Source: JAFGVL01 sp031553685 (GTDB taxonomy: Bacteria; Bacteroidota; Bacteroidia; Bacteroidales; Paludibacteraceae). Taken from it: a stretch of DNA of 30,295 nucleotides. Numbering within the stretch: the first letter of the stretch is position 1; each line of letters starts with the position of its first letter. This document shows, in pieces, positions 9,145 through 16,491 of the stretch. Below the pieces are notes generated by a model. The model searched no databases. It worked only from the letters and a program-made list of their open reading frames with translations, and had not been told where the DNA came from. The stretch lies in contig JAVBLE010000046.1 in NCBI GenBank assembly GCA_031553685.1, forward strand, positions 1 to 30,295, read 5' to 3'. The translations under genes and the position numbers were made by a program.

Positions 9145-9783
9145 ATGGCAGAAGTAAATACCGGCGGCGGGCACGATAAAGGAAAAGGCGGGAAACGGAA
9201 ACAGAAGAAAATAAATCTGCGTGTCGATTTCACCCCCATGGTGGATATGAACATGTTGTTGATCACATTCTTTATGTTTTGTACCACTTTGAGCAAGCCG
9301 CAAACCATGGAAATAACCATGCCGGACGACAAAGGTGAACCAAAACAGATAAATGATAAATTGGTTGTTACAATTTTGGCAACCGCTAATGATAGAGTCT
9401 TTTATTATTTTGGAGAACCTAATTATGAAGATTACACTTCGCTGAAAGAAACTGACTATACAGCAGAAGGATTGCGTAAAGTCCTTTTGAAAAGAAATGC
9501 AAGTATAGTAGCTAAAGTAAGCGAACTAAAGACAAAACGAATCAACAAGGAAATAACCGAAGACGAATTTAAGAAACAGGCTGCCGAAGCCAAAGGAGTA
9601 AAAGGTGCTCCTATTGTAATTATAAAAGTTGCAAATGAGGCTTCATACAAAAATGTTATTGATTTATTGGACGAAATGTTGATTTGTAGTATAGATAAAT
9701 ATGCCTTGGTTAATTATGCCGATTCCGATGACTTCTTGGTTAAAAACCTGATAACCGGAGGACATGCTGCTGTAGGCAAGTAA
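9145..9783 (+). CDS. exbD: ExbD/TolR family protein (second of two)
   Basis: 212 aa. A glycine- and lysine-rich cytoplasmic N-terminus (about 1-25) leads into the conserved VDFTPMVDMNMLLITFFMF, with Asp34 as the likely proton-carrying residue in the single helix. A periplasmic domain follows (IDLLDEMLICSIDKYALVNY near the C-terminus). It starts 17 bp after the first exbD, so translation is probably coupled. Low identity to its neighbour outside the helix indicates an old duplication with separate roles, not a recent copy. Confidence 0.9.
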   Translation: MAEVNTGGGHDKGKGGKRKQKKINLRVDFTPMVDMNMLLITFFMFCTTLSKPQTMEITMPDDKGEPKQINDKLVVTILATANDRVFYYFGEPNYEDYTSLKETDYTAEGLRKVLLKRNASIVAKVSELKTKRINKEITEDEFKKQAAEAKGVKGAPIVIIKVANEASYKNVIDLLDEMLICSIDKYALVNYADSDDFLVKNLITGGHAAVGK

Positions 9784-9814
9784 AATCGTATCAACTCTAA
9801 AAAATTATTTAAAA

Positions 9815-10627
9815 ATGATAATAAAAGATGTAAATCTGAATGCCAAAGAGTGGTGCGATATAGTATTTGAAGGAAAAAACAAAAAATACGGAGCTTATTA
9901 TCTTCGAAAAACTTCTTCAAAACGCCACTTACGAGCATTATTAATAATTGCAGCAGCATGTTTGCTGACAGTGTTTTTGCCAATGCTCATTGATCAAATA
10001 ATACCTGGGGAAAGAGAGGTAATAGATGAAGGAATTATAATCACTGAATACAACAGAGCAGAACCTCCACCAGAGGAACCAATACAACCAGAAGAACTAC
10101 CTCCTCCCCCAAAAATAAAGCCTGAGTTGGAATTTAAAGTTCCGGAGCCTAATAAATCAGCTTCGGATACTGTTGATGTAGTTACTCAAACAAAAGCAAA
10201 CGAGGATAAGAGGAAAATTGGTGATGAAAATGTAGAAGGTACCCCAACAGACGAACCACCACCACCAAAGAAGGAAGAAGTACAACAAGTAACAGGTAAA
10301 ACAGAAGAAGAACCGGTTGCGATGGTTGAAGTGAAAGCATCATTCCCTGGAGGACAAAAAGCTTGGGTAGATTATTTAAATAAAAACTTAGTGTATCCTT
10401 CTGTGGCTAAGGATAATGATATCTCAGGCCGTGTGATTGTACGATTTGTTGTAACCTCTGCCGGTGAAATCAAAAATGTGAAGGTAATAAAATCGGTCGA
10501 CGAAAGCCTTGACAACGAAGCCATGCGTGTAATAAAGAATTCGGGGAAATGGTTGCCCGGATCTAATGGTGGAAAATCCGTTGCTTCATACTTTAATCAA
10601 CCAATTGACTTTACATTACAACGCTAA
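9815..10627 (+). CDS. tonB: Energy transducer TonB
   Basis: 270 aa. The N-terminus carries the Bacteroidota-type cytoplasmic segment (KEWCDIVFEGKNKKYGAYYL, 11-30), then one transmembrane helix (about 41-60). A proline- and glutamate-rich periplasmic spacer follows (EPPPEEPIQPEELPPPPK and a second PPPPKKEE stretch). The C-terminal TonB domain (about 180-270) shows YPSVAKDNDISGRVIVRFVV and ends in the usual amphipathic strand. TonB contacts TonB-dependent outer-membrane receptors and transmits energy from the ExbB-ExbD motor. Gene order and tight spacing support a complete motor-transducer operon. Confidence 0.93.
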   Translation: MIIKDVNLNAKEWCDIVFEGKNKKYGAYYLRKTSSKRHLRALLIIAAACLLTVFLPMLIDQIIPGEREVIDEGIIITEYNRAEPPPEEPIQPEELPPPPKIKPELEFKVPEPNKSASDTVDVVTQTKANEDKRKIGDENVEGTPTDEPPPPKKEEVQQVTGKTEEEPVAMVEVKASFPGGQKAWVDYLNKNLVYPSVAKDNDISGRVIVRFVVTSAGEIKNVKVIKSVDESLDNEAMRVIKNSGKWLPGSNGGKSVASYFNQPIDFTLQR

Positions 10628-10633
10628 TAATCA

Positions 10634-10867
10634 ATGAATTTAAAGCGAACAAAGTTAAACGGGTATGCGTTGTTTATGATGGTATTCGAATCTGTGATGT
10701 CGGTATTTTATTTGCTGTTAGCATACATACTGATTTTCACCGAGTGGTTCGAAGCCACCATAAGTAACCCATTCCGTTTGCCTTTGGGCGCATTATTTGC
10801 TTTATACGGTTTCTATAGAGTATATAGAGCCATCAAAAAACTAATTACAACTCATAAAGAAGAATGA
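10634..10867 (+). CDS. Small two-helix membrane protein of unknown function
   Basis: 77 aa with two predicted membrane helices (about 10-33 and 43-64) and a charged tail ending KLITTHKEE. It starts 6 bp after tonB and its stop overlaps the next start in an ATGA arrangement, strong evidence for a translated, coupled gene. I do not recognise a family. Its position between tonB and the PstS-like lipoprotein suggests an accessory membrane role in the same system. Confidence 0.75.
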   Translation: MNLKRTKLNGYALFMMVFESVMSVFYLLLAYILIFTEWFEATISNPFRLPLGALFALYGFYRVYRAIKKLITTHKEE

Positions 10868-11829
10868 GAAAATTAAATATTTTCATCGCATCTTTCCTTT
10901 TTTGCCTTTTTATCTTCGGATGTTCGGATAAAAAAGCAAAAGACGAAAAATGGCAGGACGATATTACCACCGGTCTTATTCCCATTGCTGTTGATGAATC
11001 TTTTGAGCCGATCATTCAAACAGAGTTGGCTGTGTTCGAATCCGTTTATCCGAGTGCGGGCGTGATACCCGAATACACAACCGAAACAAAAGCAATGGAT
11101 TTGCTATCCAATGACAGTGTGCGTTTAGCCATTATTTCGCGTAAATTGACTCTTGCCGAAAAAAAGTCATTTGAAGCAAAAAAAAGATTTCCGGTCGAAT
11201 GGAAAATTGCTACCGATGCAATCGCTTTGATTGTAAATAAATCAAATCCCGATTCTATCCTGAGCGTCGAGAATTTCCGAAAAATTCTGACGGGCGAAAT
11301 TTCTACATGGAAAGAATTAAATCCGCGAAGTCCGTTAAATGGCACAATAAATGTAGTATTTGATAATAAAGAATCGGGGACTTTGCGCTATGTGGTAGAT
11401 TCGGTTTGTAAAGGCGCACCTTTGAAAGCCAATCTATATGCCGAGAAAAAAAACAAGGAAGTAATCAACTATGTTGCAAATTCGCCCCATGCTTTGGGAA
11501 TAATAGGAGTAAACTGGGTAGGCTACAAAGGAGACGATTCGACAAAAATAGGTTTGCGTTTTAATGATCAGGTAAGAGTTGTTGCTGTCAGCAAACTTGA
11601 ATTTGCCGACGAACAAAATAGTTATAAACCGTATCAGGCATATATTGCCAACGGAAGTTATCCATTAAATAGAGGTGTCTATGCTATATTAAATGATCCC
11701 AAAGGTGGATTATCTACCGGATTAACTTCATTTTTGTGTAGCCAACGAGGACAATTTATTATTTTGAAATCCGGTCTTGTGCCCGAAACACAATCCGTTC
11801 GATTGATCCAAGTGAAGAAAGATTTTTGA
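10864..11829 (+). CDS. PstS-like substrate-binding lipoprotein
   Basis: 321 aa. A lipoprotein signal ends at Cys20 (CLFIFGC). The mature part resembles the phosphate-binding PstS family: a run around DLLSNDSVRLAIISRKLT, the KIATDAIALIVNKSNP block, FRKILTGEISTWKELNP, and a C-terminal segment YAILNDPKGGLSTGLTSFL. No pstC, pstA or pstB genes follow, so it is not part of a standard phosphate ABC transporter here. Its place in the tonB operon suggests a periplasmic or envelope-anchored binding protein working with that machinery. The ligand is not known from sequence. Confidence 0.82.
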   Translation: MRKLNIFIASFLFCLFIFGCSDKKAKDEKWQDDITTGLIPIAVDESFEPIIQTELAVFESVYPSAGVIPEYTTETKAMDLLSNDSVRLAIISRKLTLAEKKSFEAKKRFPVEWKIATDAIALIVNKSNPDSILSVENFRKILTGEISTWKELNPRSPLNGTINVVFDNKESGTLRYVVDSVCKGAPLKANLYAEKKNKEVINYVANSPHALGIIGVNWVGYKGDDSTKIGLRFNDQVRVVAVSKLEFADEQNSYKPYQAYIANGSYPLNRGVYAILNDPKGGLSTGLTSFLCSQRGQFIILKSGLVPETQSVRLIQVKKDF

Positions 11830-11851
11830 TAAAATATAAAAACAAAATACT

Positions 11852-13477
11852 ATGAAGACGATAAGAAAAATATTATTTGCCGGCAGTTTTTGCCTGTTAT
11901 TTAATAGCGCATTTGCCGGAGGAGCATTGGATAGTGGGATTGAATTTCACAACGGAGGATTTTACGAAGCAGCCAAGTATCAACTTCTCGAAGCAGCCAA
12001 AGGTGGCAGCGCCGAAGCATATTATTATTTAGGCGATTCGTATTTGATGTTGGGCAATGTAGATTCGGCAGCTATTTGTTTTAAGAAAAGTGCCGAGTTA
12101 AAAGCTGATTACGCCTTGCCATTAGTAGGAGAAGGTAAATTGGAACTGAAAAAAAATAATGCAAGTACAGCAGACAATCTTTTTAATGCGGCTATCAAAA
12201 AGGATAAAAAAAATCCTGACATTTATAATGAAATAGCAGTTGCGTATGCTACTTACAAACAATTCGACAAAGCAAAAGAAATGATAACAAAAGCAGCTGA
12301 TTTGAAGAAAAATTATGCTCCGACTTTTGTTGCCGAAGGCGATGTGTTGTTTCGTGAGGGGCAAGTAGGCGAGGCTGTTTCGCGTTATGAAAATGCACTT
12401 TATTTTGACGCAAATAATAAAGAAGCTTTATTGAAAGCGGCTCGTGCGTATGGTCGTGTAAATCCGGCGCGCGGCACTGAAAACTTGGATAAGGCAATTG
12501 CTATTGATGCTAATTATATTCCGGCTTATATAGAAAAGGCAAACCTTTTGTACGGAACCAGAGCGTTCAGCAAAGCTATTCCGGTTTACGAGAAATATGT
12601 GAATTTGCCGGGTATCCCAAGCAAAGAGTATGAAACTTATGCTACAGTACTGTATTTCATGCAGGATTATGCAAAATCGCTTGAGAAAGCGGAAATAGCG
12701 TTAAAGAAAATGCCTGATAACTTTATAATGAAACGCATTCAGATGTATGATGTATATGAGCTTGGGGATATGGAGCGGGCATTTGAACTGGGGGCTGCAT
12801 TTTTCCGTTCGAAAAAACCAACGGATGAATATATCGCGCAAGACTATATTACTTATGCAAAGGTATTGAGTCGCAAGAAATTGGATGAACAAGCCATTGA
12901 ATATTACCAAAAGGCATTGGAAAAAGATCCGAAACAAGTGGACTTATATAAGGATATAGCTGCTTCGTACGAAAAAATGGAGAAATATAATGAAGCGATT
13001 GATGCATATAAAAAATACTTGGATGGCACGCCTAAGCCTTCCGAATTAGATTATTATGCTTTGGGGCGCACTTATTATTTGGTAGCAAGTCAAAAAGCAA
13101 CGGCAAACGATTTGGCAGGACAAAAAGAATATTTGGCAAAGTCGGATAGCTTGTTTGCACTTGTTTCATCAATCAGTCCTGATTATTATTTAGGATATTT
13201 CTGGCGCGCCCGGACAGCAGCCCTACTCGAAGGTGATGATCTTACGAAAGGGGTAGCAAAACCATATTACGAGCAATCATTGGAAAAACTGATCCAAATA
13301 AATACCGATGGAAAGCGTAATAAAGATGTGGTTGAATGCTGTTTATATTTAGGAAATTGTTATTACCAAAATAACGATACGGATAAAGCAATAGAGTATT
13401 TCAACAAGGTGTTGGAAATCAATCCGAATAATGCCGATTTGAAGAAAGCCATACAAGATTTGCAGAAGAAAAAATAA
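11852..13477 (+). CDS. Exported tetratricopeptide-repeat protein
   Basis: 541 aa with an N-terminal signal peptide (about 1-22, ending SAFAGG) and TPR units along nearly its whole length, for example AEAYYYLGDSYLMLGNVDSA, NPDIYNEIAVAYATYKQFDK, VDLYKDIAASYEKMEKYNEA and the C-terminal CLYLGNCYYQNNDTDKAIEY. TPR superhelices are protein-binding scaffolds. It is last in the exbB-tonB operon, 22 bp after the PstS-like gene and just before a terminator. A periplasmic scaffold role for the ExbB/ExbD/TonB complex is an inference from position. Confidence 0.85.
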   Translation: MKTIRKILFAGSFCLLFNSAFAGGALDSGIEFHNGGFYEAAKYQLLEAAKGGSAEAYYYLGDSYLMLGNVDSAAICFKKSAELKADYALPLVGEGKLELKKNNASTADNLFNAAIKKDKKNPDIYNEIAVAYATYKQFDKAKEMITKAADLKKNYAPTFVAEGDVLFREGQVGEAVSRYENALYFDANNKEALLKAARAYGRVNPARGTENLDKAIAIDANYIPAYIEKANLLYGTRAFSKAIPVYEKYVNLPGIPSKEYETYATVLYFMQDYAKSLEKAEIALKKMPDNFIMKRIQMYDVYELGDMERAFELGAAFFRSKKPTDEYIAQDYITYAKVLSRKKLDEQAIEYYQKALEKDPKQVDLYKDIAASYEKMEKYNEAIDAYKKYLDGTPKPSELDYYALGRTYYLVASQKATANDLAGQKEYLAKSDSLFALVSSISPDYYLGYFWRARTAALLEGDDLTKGVAKPYYEQSLEKLIQINTDGKRNKDVVECCLYLGNCYYQNNDTDKAIEYFNKVLEINPNNADLKKAIQDLQKKK

Positions 13478-13483
13478 ACAAAA

Positions 13484-13521
13484 AAGAGGCTGTCTCAAAA
13501 TAGAAATTGAGATAGCCTCTT
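13484..13521. terminator. Bidirectional terminator after the tonB operon
   Basis: AAGAGGCTGTCTCAA (13484-13498) pairs with TTGAGATAGCCTCTT (13507-13521) with one G-U-type mismatch and an 8-nt loop. A-rich sequence on the left and T-rich on the right suit termination from both directions. It separates the TPR gene from the convergent ATPase gene. Confidence 0.78.
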
Positions 13522-13529
13522 CTGTTATC

Positions 13530-15053
13530 CTATCTCCTACTCAACCCCAAAACCCCCAACAATCCCCGCACAAGTGAAGTAGTCGCCGCACGCGCTATTT
13601 GCCGCGTAGTCGGGCTGTTGAGAATTGTTTCGAAAGTCGATTTCTCTTGCTTGCCCTTTTTCTCTTTCTTTCCTTCGGCAGCCTCCTCAGCCTGCTGTTG
13701 AGTCTGTGCCATGCGTGCCGAAAGGATTTCGTAAGCACTCTCCGGATCAACCGTTTTGTTGTACTGGGCAACCAATTTGCTTTTCGCCACCAAGTCGTCA
13801 ATTTCCACCAGCGACAAAATATCCATGCGTGAACGCGGTGACACCAGCATGGTATAAGCCAACGCCGTAGGCATTCCTTTTTCGTTCAGCAAGGTAACCA
13901 TCGCTTCGCCCACACCCATTTGCGTAAGCAGTTCGTCCACTTCGTAGTAGTCGGTGTCAGGGAAATTTTCTGCCATATTTTTAATGTCCTTGCGGTCTTT
14001 GGCAGTAAACGCGCGTAAAGCATGCTGCACCTTGAAACCTAACTGACCAAGCACCGACGGCGGTACATCAGTTGGGTTTTGCGTACAGAAGAAAATACCG
14101 ATACCTTTAGAGCGTATCAGTTTGATAATTGCCTCAATCTGTTGCAACAGCGCACTGCTCGCCTCTTGAAAAATAAGGTGAGCTTCATCAATAAATATCA
14201 CCAACTTCGGTTTGTCCATGTCTCCCACCTCGGGGCAAGTCGCATATATTTCGGCAAGTATTTGCAGCAGGAAAGTTGAAAACATTTTAGGGCGGTCTTG
14301 CATATCCGTCACTCGGATAATGTTAATCATACCCCGCCCTTGCGAGTCGCAACGCATCAGGTCGTCTATATCGAACGACGGTTCGCCGAAAAACGCATCT
14401 GCACCCTGCTGTTGCAGCTCAATCACTTTGCGCAGGATCGTCCCGGTCGAAGTAGTTGCAATTTTGCCATATTCCTTTTCTATCTCCGCCTTGCCTTCAT
14501 CGCTAATGTATTGAAGCACTTTGATAAAATCTTTCAGATCGACCAACGGAAGGCTGTTGTCGTCGCAAAACTTGAAAATCAAAGCCACCAAACCACTTTG
14601 CGTATCATTCAACGCCAATATCTTCGAAAACAATACAGGACCAAACTCCAAAACAGTCGCACGCAACCGCACGCCTGCCTCGTCGCTTATACTCATTAAT
14701 TCAACCGGAAAAGCCGATGGTGTGTACTCCAGCTTCATTTTGCCATATCGTTCCTCAATAATTTTATTCATTGTGCCCGAAGCAGCCAGTCCGCTCAAAT
14801 CACCCTTGATATCGAGCATCACCACCGACACGCTCGCATCGCTCAGCGATTCGGCAATTACCTGTAGCGTTTTCGTCTTGCCCGTCCCTGTGGCGCCGGC
14901 AATCAATCCGTGGCGGTTCATCGTTTTAAGCGGCACACGGATAAAAGAGTCGATTACCTCGCCCTCCAAAATAGGTACACCCAATACAAACGATTCTCCT
15001 TTAAAAGTATAATCTTTATCAATTAGTTGTTTAAATTGTTCTTGTTTCGACAT
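13530..15053 (-). CDS. HerA-like ATPase (DUF853 / helicase HerA C-terminal family)
   Basis: Start at the ATG ending at 15053 (MSKQEQFKQL); a start 19 codons upstream overlaps the promoter box. 507 aa. P-loop ATPase: Walker A GATGTGKT at 53-60, Walker B LVIFIDEAH around 284-292 with Asp289-Glu290, and a sensor-like FFCTQNPTDVP segment. The family is related to archaeal HerA and FtsK-type DNA translocases and is usually a soluble cytoplasmic protein of uncertain role. A low-complexity Gln/Glu/Lys stretch (about 450-475) precedes the conserved C-terminal SPTTRQIARAATTSLVRGLLG. No nurA-type nuclease gene is adjacent. It appears monocistronic. Confidence 0.88.
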   Translation of the reverse strand: MSKQEQFKQLIDKDYTFKGESFVLGVPILEGEVIDSFIRVPLKTMNRHGLIAGATGTGKTKTLQVIAESLSDASVSVVMLDIKGDLSGLAASGTMNKIIEERYGKMKLEYTPSAFPVELMSISDEAGVRLRATVLEFGPVLFSKILALNDTQSGLVALIFKFCDDNSLPLVDLKDFIKVLQYISDEGKAEIEKEYGKIATTSTGTILRKVIELQQQGADAFFGEPSFDIDDLMRCDSQGRGMINIIRVTDMQDRPKMFSTFLLQILAEIYATCPEVGDMDKPKLVIFIDEAHLIFQEASSALLQQIEAIIKLIRSKGIGIFFCTQNPTDVPPSVLGQLGFKVQHALRAFTAKDRKDIKNMAENFPDTDYYEVDELLTQMGVGEAMVTLLNEKGMPTALAYTMLVSPRSRMDILSLVEIDDLVAKSKLVAQYNKTVDPESAYEILSARMAQTQQQAEEAAEGKKEKKGKQEKSTFETILNSPTTRQIARAATTSLVRGLLGVLGLSRR

Positions 15054-15076
15054 CGTATTTTTGTTAAAAATTCTTT

Positions 15077-15084
15077 CAAAGGTA
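15077..15084 (-). promoter_or_regulatory. Candidate -7 box for the HerA-like ATPase gene
   Basis: Minus strand reads TACCTTTG, a full match to TAnnTTTG, 23 bp upstream of the ATG. No clear -33 box is visible at normal distance. Confidence 0.45.
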
Positions 15085-15193
15085 GAAAATATTTCAAAAA
15101 TAATACTCATGAAGTTTACCTTTTTCCTCTGTTATTTCTGAACAATGGTATGCGACCATATTTTTTCATGCCTTAAGGATGAAGTTTTTTAAG

Positions 15194-15201
15194 TATTTTT
15201 G
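15194..15201 (+). promoter_or_regulatory. Candidate -7 box for the DUF5063 gene
   Basis: TATTTTTG matches TAnnTTTG and lies 19 bp before the ATG at 15221. The -33 region has no TTTG. Confidence 0.42.
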
Positions 15202-15220
15202 CATGTCGAAATTTTAGAAT

Positions 15221-15826
15221 ATGCTTCACACCAACAATACAAACAGTCCTATCTACAGCAAAGACGCCATTGAATTTGTTACCATTGCCGCCGAATTGTG
15301 TGCATTTCTGGAGAACACAACTTCGTTCGACAAGCGTGATTTCGTGGCTCGCACACTTAAATTCTTGCCACTCCTCTACCTGAAAGCTATCATGACTGAA
15401 AAGCCTGAAAGGTCAATAGATGAAGACTTGGAAGATTTTGTAACTGAAGATATGTACGAAACAGTACGCCAACAGGCCGCAGCTTTGCTTATGGCTTCAG
15501 ATCGTTATCTGGAAGTTTTTTCGCCCGACATTCAACTGAGCGACGAACCATTAGCTACTGATATTTCAGAAGATTTGGCAGATATTTACCAAGATTTGAA
15601 AAATTGTTTGCTTCGCTACGAAATTGGTGTAGAAACAATTATGAATGATGCGTTGGCTGCCTGCCTGCAATCGTTTGCCGACTATTGGGGTCAACGCTTG
15701 GTTAATTGTCTGCGTGCGCTACACAATGTTTTTTACACAGACGAGGATGCAGATAGCGACAATACCCAAAGAGAAGATAACAGCATGAGAACTAATTTTT
15801 TATCACACCAACAGCATGATTTTTAA
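15221..15826 (+). CDS. DUF5063 domain-containing protein
   Basis: 201 aa, soluble and acidic, mostly helical in appearance, with no signal peptide. It resembles the DUF5063 family of Bacteroidota (N-terminal YSKDAIEFVTIAAELCAFLE and LPLLYLKAIM; later LVNCLRALHNVF). Function is unknown. The last 11 bp overlap the start of the 3'-5' exonuclease gene, so the two are translationally coupled. That pairing suggests a shared role, possibly as a partner of the nuclease; this is inference. Confidence 0.8.
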   Translation: MLHTNNTNSPIYSKDAIEFVTIAAELCAFLENTTSFDKRDFVARTLKFLPLLYLKAIMTEKPERSIDEDLEDFVTEDMYETVRQQAAALLMASDRYLEVFSPDIQLSDEPLATDISEDLADIYQDLKNCLLRYEIGVETIMNDALAACLQSFADYWGQRLVNCLRALHNVFYTDEDADSDNTQREDNSMRTNFLSHQQHDF

Positions 15827-16412
15827 GCCGAGTATTACGAAAGAGGAAATAAATGAACTGCCGCTGTGTACTTTCACTGGTAAAATTGTGGTAGTGGATA
15901 CACAAGAAAAGTTGATTGAAGCTATTACTGATCTGAAGAAAGAAATTATTCTGGGATTTGATACCGAAACGCGGCCATCTTTTGCCAAAGGGGTTTTACA
16001 CACAGTCTCACTGATGCAAATTGCAACCAATGACACTTGTTACCTTTTCCGGCTGAATCTTTTAGACCTTAATGGCGAATTAAAAAACTTGTTGAAAGAT
16101 AAAAACATCCTTAAAATAGGCATTTCGTTACACGACGATTTTATTTCGCTTAACCGCCGCAAACCGGCTTTCAAGCCCGAAGGATTTATTGATATACAAA
16201 AAATCATCAAGAATTACGGCATCGAAGATTTGAGCCTGCAAAAAATATATGCCATCCTTTTTGGCGAGAAAATCTCGAAATCGCAACGCCTTACCAACTG
16301 GGAAGCCGACAAACTGACCAAAGCACAACAACAGTACGCCGCCATCGATGCTTGGGCAGCACGCCGTATTTATCTTTTTTTACAAGAAATCGATGGTAAC
16401 CCACTTGCTTAA
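15816..16412 (+). CDS. DEDDy-type 3'-5' exonuclease domain protein
   Basis: 198 aa, a stand-alone DnaQ/RNase D-like exonuclease fold. Exo I is GFDTET (Asp49, Glu51), Exo II is KIGISLHDD (Asp107 or Asp108), and Exo III is YAAIDAW (Tyr174, Asp178). All metal-binding carboxylates are present and a Tyr in Exo III makes it the DEDDy type. The HRDC domains of full RNase D are absent. Substrate (DNA or RNA) cannot be told. It overlaps the DUF5063 gene by 11 bp and precedes purL, which has its own promoter. Confidence 0.85.
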   Translation: MIFKPSITKEEINELPLCTFTGKIVVVDTQEKLIEAITDLKKEIILGFDTETRPSFAKGVLHTVSLMQIATNDTCYLFRLNLLDLNGELKNLLKDKNILKIGISLHDDFISLNRRKPAFKPEGFIDIQKIIKNYGIEDLSLQKIYAILFGEKISKSQRLTNWEADKLTKAQQQYAAIDAWAARRIYLFLQEIDGNPLA

Positions 16413-16435
16413 TTTTTAAATTCTTATTTCTGTTG

Positions 16436-16443
16436 TATCTTTG
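16436..16443 (+). promoter_or_regulatory. Candidate -7 box for purL
   Basis: TATCTTTG matches TAnnTTTG, 48 bp before the purL ATG. The -33 region is only T-rich (near 16413-16417). I see no recognisable purine riboswitch in the short leader. Confidence 0.45.
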
Positions 16444-16491
16444 TACACATAGAAAAAAACTCACAATTTTTACAATTCGTAAATCACATTC

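Noticed and set aside
10864..11829. Phosphate uptake (pst) operon
   Set aside because: No permease or ATPase genes accompany the PstS-like lipoprotein; it is embedded in the tonB operon.
13484..13521. Inverted repeat GAGGCTGTCTCAA as an insertion-sequence end
   Set aside because: It is a compact hairpin with A- and T-rich flanks between convergent genes and there is no transposase; a terminator explains it fully.
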